Notes: a model not told the origin generated them from the sequence alone. A stretch of 64,000 nt of DNA from Streptomyces broussonetiae (GCF_009796285.1 NZ_CP047020.1:8308001-8372000); one strand, 5' to 3'. Numbered from the stretch's first letter, positions 33,998-43,085 are shown. Made by a program: numbers and translations.

Positions 33998-34665
33998 ATG
34001 GACGACCGGTCCTGGGGTGGTGGAGAGACGACAGCAGAGACGAACGGCGCGCCGCTGGAGGAGTTCCTGGCCGACCCGGCCCACTGCACCCTCGACCTCG
34101 CGAGCGTCGTCGCCGACTGCGCCAAGTTGCTCGACTCGATGACCGACGTCCCGGCGTACGTACGCAACGCACGGTGCGACGTCCTCGCCGCCAATGCGTT
34201 CGGCCGGGCGTTGTACGCACCGGCCTTCGACTCCCCGCTGTTCGCCCGGCGGGGGCCGGTCAACACCGCCCGCTTCCTGTTTCTGGACCCCGCCGGCCGG
34301 GACTTCCGGACCGACTGGGACAAGGGTGCCGACGACTCCGTCGCCTTCCTGCGCTCCGAGACAGGGCGAGCACCCCATGACAGGGCGTTGACCGACCTGA
34401 TCGGAGAACTCACAACCAGGAGCGATGAGTTCGCACGCCGGTGGGCCCGCCACGACGTGAAGATCCACCGCTCCGGCGTGAAGCGCCTTCACCCCCCGCT
34501 CGTCGGCGATCTCGCGCTGCCCTACGAGGCGATGGATCTGCCGGCCGACCCTGGCCTCCGCCTCAACTTCCGCACCCCGCACCGGACTCGCCGCAGCGCG
34601 AGGCCCTCAGCCTCCTCGCCGGCTGGGTGAGCACCGGCACGGTCGCCCCCTCGCACAACGACTGA
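33998..34665 (+). pseudogene. XRE/MmyB-type regulator, lacks HTH, frameshifted at the end
   Basis: Residues from about 34090 to 34560 match the MmyB-like ligand-binding domain of actinobacterial XRE regulators: SMTDVPAYVRNARCDVLAANAFGRALYAP, NTARFLFLDPAGRDFRTDW, DRALTDLIGELTTRSDEFARRWARHDV, RSGVKRLHPPLVGDLALPYE. The N-terminal helix-turn-helix is absent and replaced by about 30 unrelated residues. Near 34565 the frame breaks; the expected ending SPQREALSLLAGW appears in a different frame. A dead regulator gene, placed upstream of a dead aldo/keto reductase in the usual regulator-reductase order. Confidence 0.75.
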
Positions 34666-34683
34666 ACCACCACGAGGAGAACA

Positions 34684-35166
34684 CCTTCACCCACTACCGA
34701 CCGCTCGGACGCACCAGCGTCCAGGGCAGCCCGCTCTGCCCGGGCGCGATGATGTTCGGCCCCTGGGGCAACGAAGACGAGGCCGACTCGGTACGGATCA
34801 TCCACCGCACCCTCGACGCCGGCATCAACTTCATCGACACCGCGGGCGTGTCTCCGGCGGGGTCTCGGAGGAGATCGTCGGCAAGGCGCTCAAGGACCGT
34901 CGCGAAGAAGTTCTTCATGCCGAAGAGCCAGGACGCCCCCAACTCCCGGGGAGAATCGAGGCGCTGGATCATCCGCGAGGTTGAGAACTCCCTCAGGCGC
35001 CTGGGCGCCGACCGCATCGACCTCTACCAAGTCCACCGCCCCAGCCCGGACACCGACGTCGCCGAAACCCTCTGCGCTCTCTCCGACCTCGTACACCAGG
35101 GCAAGATCCGGCACATCGGATCCTCGTCCTACTCCGGTTCCCAGGTCGTCGAAGCCCAGTGGATCC
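34684..35166 (+). pseudogene. Aldo/keto reductase remnant
   Basis: Starts without an ATG (THYRPLGRTSVQGSPLCPGA), runs MMFGPWGNEDEADSVRIIHRTLDAGINFIDTAGV, then shifts frame near 34852 (RVSGGVSEEIVGKALKDRREEV is read in another frame), returns as FFMPKSQDAP and RGESRRWIIREVENSLRRLGADRIDLYQVHRPSPDTD, and breaks off at about 35166 in SSYSGSQVVEAQW. Active-site Tyr (normally in DVYSGG, here lost with the shift), and the C-terminal third of the TIM barrel is missing. The 160 bp that follow, to 35332, show no gene. Confidence 0.78.
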
Positions 35167-35332
35167 CGTCGACCCGTAGCTCGAGGTCGCCGTAGCTGTT
35201 GTCGGCGGGGTTGACGGTCACCCCGGGGCCACGATCCCGTCGATGCGGTCGAGTACATAAGATCAACGAGATCGACTTCGGCTGCGGGTATCTCCCAGGT
35301 GGCATCCGCTTCGATGCATCCTGAGCAGCGCG

Positions 35333-36214
35333 TCAGGGCCGAATGTTCTCGAGGTCCTGGAGAAGGCCGGCGTGTGTCGGCTGCCACCCGAGGGCATCGC
35401 GGGTGTGCGCGCTGGACGCAGGCTGGTCCATGGCGAAGATCGGGCCGAACGGGCCGAAGTTCTCCTGCGGAACCTCCTCGACCGGCAGGCCCAGTCGCCG
35501 GCCGATGACCGTCGCGATGTCCCGCACCGCGTCGCCCTCGTCGGCGACGGCGTGCCAGGACGTCCCGGCCGGCGCGGACTCAAGGACCAGACGGAACAGG
35601 GCCGCCGCGTCGAGCGCATGCACGGCCGGCCAGCGCTGGGTGCCGTCGCCCGGGTAGCCGGAAACCCCGGTGCGGCGCGCTGCCTCGACCAACAGGCCGG
35701 CAAACCCGCCCTGTCCCTCGTTGTGGACCGTGCGCGGCATGCGGACGGCCATGCTGCGCACACCGCGCGAGGCGAGATCCAGCAGCGCTGTGACCGACCG
35801 GCCTCGACCGGCCACCGGTCCGCCGGTGGGCAGCGGATCGGCCTCGGTGGAGGCGCGTCCCGGCACCCAGGGGGTACCCGAGACCGTGACGATCGGGCGG
35901 TCACTCCCGATGAGTTCCCGTCCCAGCGCGGCGAGAGCGGCGCTCTCCTCGGCGATGGCCTGTGCGAGCGCATCCGGACTGCTGTAGTCGCGGCCGAACG
36001 CCAGACTGATCACGCCGTCGCACTGTGCAGCGCCGGACCGCAGGACGTCGAGGTCCGCCAGGTCTCCGCGCAGCACCTTGGCGCCGGCGCTCTCAAGGGC
36101 CCGCGCGGAGCCGTCCGAGCGGGCCAGTGCGAGAACGGAGTGGCCGTTGCCGAGCATTTCGGCGACGACGGCGGAGCCGATGGTGCCGGTGCCGCCGGTG
36201 ATGAAGACGTGCAT
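35333..36214 (-). CDS. Atypical SDR / NAD(P)-dependent epimerase-like protein
   Basis: 293 residues of the extended SDR class. The N-terminus MHVFITGGTGTIGSAVVAEML has the GxxGxxG cofactor loop, DLADLDVL follows, and LLDLASRGVRSMAVRMPRTVHN and DEGDAVRDIATVIGRRLGLPVEEVP match the NAD(P)-binding epimerase/NmrA-like group. The catalytic YxxxK is not clearly kept, so it may be a binding or atypical reductase. The start at 36214 is used; a longer frame runs into the operator region. It is divergent from a TetR regulator that very likely represses it. Confidence 0.8.
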   Translation of the reverse strand: MHVFITGGTGTIGSAVVAEMLGNGHSVLALARSDGSARALESAGAKVLRGDLADLDVLRSGAAQCDGVISLAFGRDYSSPDALAQAIAEESAALAALGRELIGSDRPIVTVSGTPWVPGRASTEADPLPTGGPVAGRGRSVTALLDLASRGVRSMAVRMPRTVHNEGQGGFAGLLVEAARRTGVSGYPGDGTQRWPAVHALDAAALFRLVLESAPAGTSWHAVADEGDAVRDIATVIGRRLGLPVEEVPQENFGPFGPIFAMDQPASSAHTRDALGWQPTHAGLLQDLENIRP

Positions 36215-36230
36215 GAGTCCTCCCGGAAAG

Positions 36231-36289
36231 TGATGGGACTGTTGTCCCATCACTCCACCTTACCCGGTGACGGGACAACAGTCCCATCA
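36231..36289. promoter_or_regulatory. Two palindromic TetR-type operators in the divergent SDR/TetR region
   Basis: TGATGGGAC-TGTT-GTCCCATCA at 36231-36252 is a perfect 9-bp inverted repeat; TGACGGGAC-AACA-GTCCCATCA at 36268-36289 is the same with one mismatch. Centres are 37 bp apart. They lie 16 bp from the start of each flanking gene (the SDR at 36214, the regulator at 36305), and would block both promoters when bound. Confidence 0.75.
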
Positions 36290-36304
36290 CCTATCCTGGG
36301 TCTC

Positions 36305-36883
36305 ATGGCTAGATGGCAACCAGGGGCGTCCCAGCGACTCGTCGTTGCGGCCGTCGACCTGTTCACCGAGCAGGGGTACGACGCCACCACCGTGGCGCAG
36401 ATCGCCGAGCGTGCCGGCGTCACCAAGAGCACCTTCTTCCGGTACTTCTCCGACAAGCGCGAGCTACTGGTCGCCGGTCAGGAGACGCTCGGCAGGCTGC
36501 TCGCCGACGGCATCACCGAGGCGCCTGCGAGCGCGAGCCCCCTTCAGGCGGTGGCGGCCGGTCTCGAGCGCGCATCGAGCGCCATGGGGCCGGTGAACCG
36601 CGAACTCGGCCCCCGCCTCGAAGCAGCCGTGGCAGCCAGCACCGAACTTCAGGAGCGCGACGCCCTCAAGAGCGTCGGTCTCGCGGCCGCCATGACAGCC
36701 GCGCTCATCGCCCGCGGTGTCCCCGGGCCGACTGCGCATGTCGCGGGCGAGCTGGGAGTCCTCGCGTTCAAGCAGGGCTACGCCCGGTGGTCCGAAAGCG
36801 ATCGTGACGATGCCGAAGGGCTCGCGCCTCATGCGCTGGCAGCCCTGGAGGACCTGCGCGCGGCAACCGCGTCGCTGGGCTGA
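36305..36883 (+). CDS. TetR/AcrR family transcriptional regulator
   Basis: 192 residues. The N-terminal HTH reads ASQRLVVAAVDLFTEQGYDATTVAQIAERAGVTKSTFFRYFSDKRELL, and a helical ligand-binding part follows (NRELGPRLEAAVAASTELQERDALKSVGLAAAMTAAL). It starts 16 bp after the second operator and is divergent from the SDR gene it most likely controls, along with itself. Confidence 0.92.
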   Translation: MARWQPGASQRLVVAAVDLFTEQGYDATTVAQIAERAGVTKSTFFRYFSDKRELLVAGQETLGRLLADGITEAPASASPLQAVAAGLERASSAMGPVNRELGPRLEAAVAASTELQERDALKSVGLAAAMTAALIARGVPGPTAHVAGELGVLAFKQGYARWSESDRDDAEGLAPHALAALEDLRAATASLG

Positions 36884-37339
36884 TCTGCGCCACCTTGCTG
36901 TTGCGGCAGCCTGGCCGTGCGCTCGGGACGGGTGGCTTCGCCGCAGCGAACGCCTCGCCCAGGACGCGTCCGGAAGCGTCCCGTCCACCGTCAAGAACGC
37001 CACGGGACAGGTCGAGGCCTTCACCTGGGCCGGCAGCGCGGCGGCGCGGCAGCCGTCACCGGCATGAGGCGCGAGGACGTGAGCCCGCCCATCCGCGGCC
37101 GGAGGCCACAGGCCCGCCGCGTCAGGCGCGGGGGCGGGTGCCCGGAGCCGGCGCCGCTGGTCGGTGAAGCCGGCCATGGCGGCGTGCGCGGGCCGGCGCC
37201 GGCGCCCCGTCACGGCTCGGCGTGAACAGCGCCCCCTGGCCCGGTGCCGTGTACCCGCCGCGCTCGCCAAGAACTTCCCGGTCGGGCGGTGCGTGCCGGC
37301 GCGCCCGGGGTCCACGGGAATCCACTGCCGCGCCTTCTC
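36884..37339. other. Intergenic region, no gene supported
   Basis: Between the TetR gene and the end of the permease gene. Only short, Arg/Pro/Ala-rich frames on both strands. Confidence 0.5.
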
Positions 37340-38788
37340 TCACGCCTGCTGCCGGCGCGCCACCATCACCGCGTACACCAGGACCCCGGCGAACAGGAAC
37401 AACACGCCCTGGTACACCGCCGCGTAGCCGGCACCCGCCATCAACCACAGGGAGAAACCGGCCGCCACCGCGGTGATCACCAGGTCCCGGGCGAGCCGGG
37501 CGCGGTCCACCGACTCGCGGCGGCCGGAGATCAGGTGGAAGAGCTGGGCGGCCGTCGCGAGGAGGTACGGCACGGTCGCGGTGAACGTGGTGATGAGGAC
37601 CAGGACCTCGAAGACCTTCCCCGAGCCCGACAGGTAGTTGTAGGCGGTGAGCAGGGAGGCGAGGACGACCGTGACGGCGACGCCGATGGTCGGCACGCCC
37701 CGGCGGCGCCGCGCGAAGGCCGCAGGGAACAGGCCGTCCTTGGCCGCGGCGTACGGGGTCTGGGCGCTCAGCAGCGTCCAGCCGTTGAGGCAGCCCGTCA
37801 TCGACACCACCGCCGCCAGCGCCACGGCCGTACCGCCCCAGCTGCCGCCGAACATCGCGTTCACGGCGTCCGAGAACGGCGCGGTGGAGTGCACCAGACG
37901 GTCGTGCGGCACCGTGCCGAAGACGGCCAGGGTGCCCAGCAGATACACCAGGGCGGCGCCCGTGGTGCCGATGACGCTGGCGCGCCCCACGTTGCGGCGG
38001 GCGTCCTTGACCTCGCCCGCGCTGACGGCGGCCGACTCCACCCCTAGGTAGGAGAAGAGCAGCAGGGCGGCGGAGGCGGACACCGCGCCGACCGGGCCGT
38101 GACCGCTCGAGTTGAACGGCCCCAGCCGCGCCGGGTCGAAGAAGAACAGCCCGCCGACCGCGACGAGCAGCAGCGGCACGAACTTCAGCACCGTGGAGAC
38201 GAGTTGTACGGCACCCACGTACCGGGTTCCGGCGAAGTTGGCGACGGCGGGCAGCCACAGCAGGACCAGGGCGGTCAGGCACGCGGACCAGGGGTGGCCG
38301 CCCACCGGTATCACCACGTCGAGGTAGCCGACCGCGGCCACGGCCAGCGCGGCGTTCGACACCCAGCCGGTGATCCAGTACGACCAGGCGGCCAGGAAGC
38401 CGGCGAAGTCGCCGAACGCCTCGCGGGCGTAGACGTACGGGCCGCCGGTGCGGGGATCGCGTGCGGCGAGCCGGCCGAAGACCAGGGCCAGGGCGATGGC
38501 GGCGACGGTCAGCACGGCGAAGGCGACCAGGCTGACCGTGCCGAAGGGGGCGATGGAGGCGGGCAGCGTGAAGATGCCGCCGCCGATGATGTTGCCCATG
38601 ACCAGCGCGGTGGCGACGGGCAGGCCGAACTGCCGGGCATGCCTGCTGGTGCCGGTCGAGTCCGTCACGTCCGGGTTGTCGTGAGGGACCTGGTCGTCAG
38701 TGACCTGGCCGTGAGTGACCTGGTCGGGTGCCGCGAGGGTCTCCGAGGGGGCCGGAGCCGGTTGCGGGGCGGTTCCGGGGCTGTCCAT
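37340..38788 (-). CDS. APC-superfamily amino acid permease (hydroxyproline cluster)
   Basis: 482 residues with about 12 hydrophobic segments. It begins with a disordered acidic/Thr-rich tail of about 45 residues, then ATALVMGNIIGGGIFTLPASIAPFGTVSLVAF, the APC-family glycine-rich segment 1 (GxIIGxGIF), and later VESAAVSAGEVKDARRNVGRASVIGT and VVSMTGCLNGWTLLSAQTPYAAAKDGLFPAAFARR. This resembles basic amino acid/polyamine antiporter-type permeases. A TTG start 18 bases upstream is less likely than the ATG at 38788, which has GGAGAGG nine bases ahead. As the last gene on the same strand as the hydroxyproline catabolic genes, it is the probable uptake permease for hydroxyproline or proline. Confidence 0.82.
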   Translation of the reverse strand: MDSPGTAPQPAPAPSETLAAPDQVTHGQVTDDQVPHDNPDVTDSTGTSRHARQFGLPVATALVMGNIIGGGIFTLPASIAPFGTVSLVAFAVLTVAAIALALVFGRLAARDPRTGGPYVYAREAFGDFAGFLAAWSYWITGWVSNAALAVAAVGYLDVVIPVGGHPWSACLTALVLLWLPAVANFAGTRYVGAVQLVSTVLKFVPLLLVAVGGLFFFDPARLGPFNSSGHGPVGAVSASAALLLFSYLGVESAAVSAGEVKDARRNVGRASVIGTTGAALVYLLGTLAVFGTVPHDRLVHSTAPFSDAVNAMFGGSWGGTAVALAAVVSMTGCLNGWTLLSAQTPYAAAKDGLFPAAFARRRRGVPTIGVAVTVVLASLLTAYNYLSGSGKVFEVLVLITTFTATVPYLLATAAQLFHLISGRRESVDRARLARDLVITAVAAGFSLWLMAGAGYAAVYQGVLFLFAGVLVYAVMVARRQQA

Positions 38789-38813
38789 GGGGGTCCGCCT
38801 CTCCAATCACACA

Positions 38814-38838
38814 GATGTCCCGGGATCGCCGGGACGTC
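38814..38838 (-). promoter_or_regulatory. Hairpin in the 5' region of the permease gene
   Basis: GATGTCCCGG and CCGGGACGTC around a five-base loop GATCG, with one G-T pair, 26 bases upstream of the permease start. It may fold in the mRNA leader or be an operator. Confidence 0.4.
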
Positions 38839-39010
38839 AGTCATGGTCGGGGAAGTCGCCGCCCTCCACAAAATCGCCGGATCTCGTGCGGCTCAGCGGG
38901 GCTGACCTCGTAAAAAGTGCGTTCGCGGGACGTCCGTGCCGCGATATGTCCTGTGGTGCCTCTCGTGCGTGGGACGGCCGGGTGCGTGAGGGCGGTGTCC
39001 GTCCTCCCGG

Positions 39011-39706
39011 TCAGCCGCGTTCCTCTCCGCCCGCCCACAGGCTGCGGACATGGCCCAGGTGCCGGGTCATGATCTCGTGCACGGCCTGTTCGTCCCGCTC
39101 CAGCAGGGCGTCGAGGAGTTCGAGGTGTTCCTGGGCGGAGGCGAGCAGGCGGCCCGCGCGCACCAGCGCGGTCAGGCCGTAGAGGCGGGAGCGCCCGCGC
39201 AGGTCGGCGATCACCTCGACCAGGTGGGCGTTGCCGGCCAGGGCCAGCAGGCCGAGGTGGAAGCGGGTGTCGGCCTCGACATAGGCGATCAGGTCGCCCG
39301 CCACCGCCGCGGTGACGATCTCCCGGGCCGCCGGGCGCAACGCCTCCAGCGAGACACGGTCGGCGGTGCGGGCCAGCCCGGCGACGGTGGGGATCTCGAT
39401 GAGGGCACGGATGTGCGTGTACTCGTCCAGCTGCTGGTCGGAGACGGCGGTGACCCGGAAGCCCTTGTTGGGCACGGTGTCGACCAGGCCCTCCTTGGCC
39501 AGGTCCAGCATCGCCTCCCGCACCGGTGTCGCCGAGACACCGAAGCGGGCGGCGAGGGACGGGGCGGAGTAGACCTCGCCGGGGCGCAGCTCGCCCGCGA
39601 TCAGCGCGGCGCGCAGCGCGTCGGCGACCCGCTCACGGTAGCTGCTGCGCCGGCCGCCGAGCCGGGGCAGCGCCGGCAGGTCCCCGTCCGAGGTGTTCTG
39701 TGCCAT
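39011..39706 (-). CDS. GntR family (FCD) regulator
   Basis: 231 residues. The winged-helix domain reads RERVADALRAALIAGELRPGEVYSAPSLAARFGVSATPVREAMLDLAKEGLVDTVPNKGFRV, followed by the FCD ligand-binding domain (DEYTHIRALIEIPTVAGLA..., ADTRFHLGLLALAGNAHLVEVI), which has the Asp/His metal ligands of FadR/VanR-type regulators. It is placed between the permease and the epimerase gene, so it is the obvious controller of the cluster. Two starts (39706, 39715) are possible; 39706 has GGTGAT ahead. The motif ATGTCAC at its start recurs at the other gene starts in the cluster. Confidence 0.9.
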   Translation of the reverse strand: MAQNTSDGDLPALPRLGGRRSSYRERVADALRAALIAGELRPGEVYSAPSLAARFGVSATPVREAMLDLAKEGLVDTVPNKGFRVTAVSDQQLDEYTHIRALIEIPTVAGLARTADRVSLEALRPAAREIVTAAVAGDLIAYVEADTRFHLGLLALAGNAHLVEVIADLRGRSRLYGLTALVRAGRLLASAQEHLELLDALLERDEQAVHEIMTRHLGHVRSLWAGGEERG

Positions 39707-39728
39707 GTCACGCATCACCGGCGGGAGT

Positions 39729-40730
39729 CTAGAGGACGAATCCCTCCGGGAACGGATCGGTGGGGTCCAGCAGGTACTGGGCGGTGCCGGTGATCCACGC
39801 GCGACCGGTGAAGCTCGGCAGCACCGCCGGGACTTCGGCGACCTTGCTCTCACCGAGCAGCCGTCCGGTGAACCGGGTGCCGATGAAGGACTCGTTCACG
39901 AACTCGGTGTGCAACGGCAGTTCGCCGCGCGCGTACAGCTGCGCCATGCGCGCGCTGGTACCCGTGCCGCACGGGGAGCGGTCGAACCAGCCCGGGTGGA
40001 TGACCATCGCGTGCCGCGAGTGCCGGGCGGTGGCACCGGGCGCGTACAGGTGCACGTGGTGGCAGCCGCGGATCGACGGATCTTCCGGATGCACCGGCTC
40101 CGCCTCGGAGTTGATCGCCTCCATCAGCGTGAGGCCGGCCGCGAGGATGTCGTCCTTGCGGGCGCGGTCGAAGGGGAGACCGAAGGCGTCCAGCGGGAGG
40201 ATCGCGTAGAAGTTGCCGCCATAGGCCAGGTCGTAGGTGACCGTACGTCCGCCGGGCAGTGTGATCGCGCGGTCGAGCGCGACGGCGAACGACGGCACGT
40301 TCCTCAGGGTCACATGCCGCGCGGCGCCGTTGTCCACCGCCACCTCGGCCACCACCAGCCCCGCCGGCGTGTCCAGCCGGATGGTGGTCACCGGCTCCAC
40401 GACCTCCACCATGCCGGTCTCGACCAGCACGGTGGCCACCCCGATGGTGCCGTGCCCGCACATCGGCAGATAGCCCGACACCTCGATGTAGATCACGCCC
40501 CAGTCGCAGTCGGGGCGGCTCGGCGGCTGCAGGACCGCGCCGCTCATCGCGGAGTGGCCGCGCGGCTCGTTCATCAGCAACTGCTTGATGTGGTCGCGGT
40601 GTTCACGGAAGTACAGCCGCCGCTCGTTCATCGTCGCACCCGGTACGGTGCCGATCCCGCCGGTGATCACGCGGGTCGGCATGCCCTCGGTGTGCGAGTC
40701 CACGGCGTGCAGGACGAGTGTGCTGCGCAA
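39729..40730 (-). CDS. 4-hydroxyproline 2-epimerase (proline racemase family)
   Basis: 333 residues, TTG start after GGGAGG. The N-terminus (STLVLHAVDSHTEGMPTRVITGG) and the two active-site cysteines, C91 in PMCGHGTIG and C254 in SPCGTGTSARM, are typical of the proline racemase family. Both Cys are present, so it is a two-base racemase/epimerase and not the dehydratase form, which has Thr in one place. It converts trans-4-hydroxy-L-proline to cis-4-hydroxy-D-proline. Its place beside a DHDPS-like deaminase and a three-part FAD dehydrogenase supports the hydroxyproline assignment. Confidence 0.92.
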   Translation of the reverse strand: MRSTLVLHAVDSHTEGMPTRVITGGIGTVPGATMNERRLYFREHRDHIKQLLMNEPRGHSAMSGAVLQPPSRPDCDWGVIYIEVSGYLPMCGHGTIGVATVLVETGMVEVVEPVTTIRLDTPAGLVVAEVAVDNGAARHVTLRNVPSFAVALDRAITLPGGRTVTYDLAYGGNFYAILPLDAFGLPFDRARKDDILAAGLTLMEAINSEAEPVHPEDPSIRGCHHVHLYAPGATARHSRHAMVIHPGWFDRSPCGTGTSARMAQLYARGELPLHTEFVNESFIGTRFTGRLLGESKVAEVPAVLPSFTGRAWITGTAQYLLDPTDPFPEGFVL

Positions 40731-40753
40731 CGCTCCGGCCTCCCTCTCGAACG

Positions 40754-41650
40754 TCAGACGAGCCCTGCTGCGACGGCCTTCTCGGTGGCCGCACGGACCG
40801 CGGCCTCCTGCTCGGGGAGCAGTGGCACCCGCGGCGGGCGCACCGGGCCGCCGTACCGGCCTACGACGTCCATGGACAGTTTGATGGCCTGCACGAACTC
40901 CACCCGTGAGTCCCAGCGCAGCAGCGGGTGCAACTGCCGGTACAGGGGCAGGGCCGTGGCGAGGTCGCCGGCCACCGCGGCGCGGTACAGCTGCACCGAG
41001 GCACGGGGCAGCGCGTTGGGGTAGCCGGCCACCCAGCCCTTGGCGCCCGCCACGGTCAGCTCCAGCAGGACGTCGTCGGCGCCGGTCAACAGGTCCAGGT
41101 CAGGGGCGAGTTCGGCGATGCGGTACGCGCGGCGGACATCGCCCGAGAACTCCTTGACGCCATGGATGTGCCCCTCGCCGTGCAGTCGGGCGAGGAGTTC
41201 GGGCACCAGGTCGACCTTGGTGTCGATCGGGTTGTTGTACGCCACCACCGGCAGGCCCGACCTCGCGACCTCCGCATAGTGGGCGAGGACCGAGCGGTCG
41301 TCGGCACGGTAGGCGTTGGGGGGCAGCAGCATCACCGAGGCGCAGCCCGCCGCGCCCGCCTGCTCGGCCCACCGGCGGGCCTCGGCGGAGCCGTACGCGG
41401 CGACGCCCGGCATCACTCGCGCGCCGCCGACCGCCGCCACGGCCGTCTCCACCACTCGGGCGCGCTCCTCGGGGGTGAGTACCTGGTACTCGCCGAGCGA
41501 GCCGTTGGGCACGACGCCGTCGCAGCCGTTCGCCACCAGCCAGGCGCAGTGCTCGGCGTAGCGGTCGTGGTCGACCGAGAGGTCGTCGCGCAGGGGGAGC
41601 GCGGTGGCGACGAGGACGCCGCGCCAGGGGCGGTTCTCCGGGTGGGTCAT
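40754..41650 (-). CDS. DapA-family pyrroline-4-hydroxy-2-carboxylate deaminase
   Basis: 298 residues of the dihydrodipicolinate synthase TIM-barrel family. The Schiff-base Lys is in GVKEFSGD, and the pyruvate/keto-acid binding PNGSLGEYQVLTPEERARVVETAV and YNNPIDTKVDL stretches are present. In hydroxyproline degradation this family member removes ammonia and water from 1-pyrroline-4-hydroxy-2-carboxylate to give 2-oxoglutarate semialdehyde. The start at 41650 is preferred over one 30 bases upstream, which would run into the palindrome and the end of the next gene; GGGGA lies ahead of it. Confidence 0.87.
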   Translation of the reverse strand: MTHPENRPWRGVLVATALPLRDDLSVDHDRYAEHCAWLVANGCDGVVPNGSLGEYQVLTPEERARVVETAVAAVGGARVMPGVAAYGSAEARRWAEQAGAAGCASVMLLPPNAYRADDRSVLAHYAEVARSGLPVVAYNNPIDTKVDLVPELLARLHGEGHIHGVKEFSGDVRRAYRIAELAPDLDLLTGADDVLLELTVAGAKGWVAGYPNALPRASVQLYRAAVAGDLATALPLYRQLHPLLRWDSRVEFVQAIKLSMDVVGRYGGPVRPPRVPLLPEQEAAVRAATEKAVAAGLV

Positions 41651-41673
41651 GAACGGTCCCCAATCAATGCGGT

Positions 41674-41685
41674 GTGACATGTCAC
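41674..41685. promoter_or_regulatory. Palindrome inside the hydroxyproline operon
   Basis: GTGACATGTCAC, a perfect 12-bp palindrome, overlaps the stop of the FAD subunit and lies 24 bp before the deaminase start. The half-site ATGTCAC is also found at the starts of the GntR gene (39705-39711) and the DAO gene (44604-44610), so it may be the operator of the GntR regulator. Confidence 0.5.
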
Positions 41686-43085
41686 TGTTCGGCTGTGTCG
41701 TCGTCCGGCAGGTTCGCCAGCACGCCGAGCGGTACCGGGCGGGCGAAGGGCCGGCGTCCCGCGGTGAGCGGGCAGCCGGTCAGTGCGGCCACGGCGGGTG
41801 CGCACATCCGGCCCTGACACCAGCCCATCCCGGCCCGGGTGAGCAGTTTCGCGGTGCGCAGGTCCGTGGCGCCGAGCGATCGTGCGGCCGTACGGACAGG
41901 GCCGGCGGTGACCTCCTCGCACCGGCACACCACCGTGTCGTCCGGGATGCGCTCCGCCCAGCCCGCGGGCGGGGCGTACACCGTCTCGAGCGCCGCGAAG
42001 AACGCCCGCAGCCGGGTCCTGACCCGGGCGGCGGCGGCCCAGGCGCGCGGGTCGGGGACGGTGCCGTGCAGCCGGGCGGCGGCCGAGCGGCCCGCGATGT
42101 GCCCCTCGGCGAGCGCGAGGGCCGCGCCGCCGATGCCGGTGGTCTCGCCCGCGGCCCACACCCCGCGCACGTCGGTGCGCTGCTCGCCGTCCACCCGTAC
42201 GTCCGTCCCGGCAAGGGTGCAGCCGAGGGCCTCGGCAAGGTCGGTGTGCGGCAGCATGCCATGGCCGACGGCGAGGGTGTCGCAGGAGATGCGGCGCCCA
42301 CTGCCGGGCCGGATCCGCCCCGTGCGGTCCAGCGCGGCGACCGTGACCGCCGTCAGCCGGTCGGTGCCGTGCGCCTCCAGTACGGTGTGCCGGGACAGCG
42401 TGCGCACCCCGTGGCGCAGCAACAGCGCCGCGTACCAGGCGCCTTCGGCGAGCTTGGCGGGGTGCGCGGCGAGGTCCGGCGCGCGGCGCAGTACGGCCGT
42501 GGGTCCGGCGGACTCCACCAGCGCGGCCACCCGGGTCCCCGCCGCGGCGAGCCCGGTGGCCACCGGCAGCAGCAGCGGCCCGGTGCCCGCGACCACGGCC
42601 GTCCGGCCGGGCAGCACCAGAGCACCCTTGAGCATGGCCTGTGCGCCGCCCGCCGTGACGACTCCGGGAAGCGTCCAGCCGGGAAAGGGCAGGACGCGCT
42701 CGTAGCCGCCCGTGGCCAGCAGCACCGCGTCGGCGCGGACGGTGACCCCCTGCTCCTGTGCGGGACCGAGCAGCGCGTGCACCGTGAAGGAGTCCGACTC
42801 CCGCTGCACACACCAGACATGGTGGTCTGTCAGATGGGTGATGCGTCCGGCCGCGATGTGCCGGGCGAGGCCGTCCGCCAGCCGCCGCCAGGTGCGCCAC
42901 TGGTGGTGCAGGGCCTCGGGGCGGCGGGCGCCCAGCGCGGGGGCGGGCTGCCGGTAGAACTGCCCGCCCGCCTGGCCGGCCGCGTCGATCAGGGTGACCC
43001 GGACGCCCCGGGCGGCCGCGGACAGCGCCCCGGCGAGGCCCGCCGGGCCCGCTCCGACGACGGCGAGATGCGCGCGCCCGGTCAT
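41682..43085 (-). CDS. FAD-dependent oxidoreductase subunit (opine/hydroxyproline dehydrogenase alpha-like)
   Basis: 467 residues. Rossmann motif GAGPAGLAGALSAAARGVRV at residue 11, GG(A)LL-type ATGGYERVLPFPGWTLPGVVTAGGAQAMLKG and GVWAAGETTGIGGAALALAEG are those of the large NAD(P)/FAD subunit of opine oxidase-like enzymes. The C-terminal part ends with four cysteines (VVCRCEEVTAGPV, MGWCQGRMC), the BFD-type [2Fe-2S] cluster. It acts with the DAO subunit and the small 2Fe-2S protein to oxidise D-hydroxyproline to 1-pyrroline-4-hydroxy-2-carboxylate. Coupled to the 2Fe-2S gene by a 4-bp ATGA overlap. Confidence 0.87.
   Translation of the reverse strand: MTGRAHLAVVGAGPAGLAGALSAAARGVRVTLIDAAGQAGGQFYRQPAPALGARRPEALHHQWRTWRRLADGLARHIAAGRITHLTDHHVWCVQRESDSFTVHALLGPAQEQGVTVRADAVLLATGGYERVLPFPGWTLPGVVTAGGAQAMLKGALVLPGRTAVVAGTGPLLLPVATGLAAAGTRVAALVESAGPTAVLRRAPDLAAHPAKLAEGAWYAALLLRHGVRTLSRHTVLEAHGTDRLTAVTVAALDRTGRIRPGSGRRISCDTLAVGHGMLPHTDLAEALGCTLAGTDVRVDGEQRTDVRGVWAAGETTGIGGAALALAEGHIAGRSAAARLHGTVPDPRAWAAAARVRTRLRAFFAALETVYAPPAGWAERIPDDTVVCRCEEVTAGPVRTAARSLGATDLRTAKLLTRAGMGWCQGRMCAPAVAALTGCPLTAGRRPFARPVPLGVLANLPDDDTAEQ

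Noticed and set aside
36215-36253. An upstream ATG for the SDR at 36253
   Set aside because: It would place an operator inside the coding region; the ATG at 36214 has GGGAGG ahead and starts right at the Rossmann motif.
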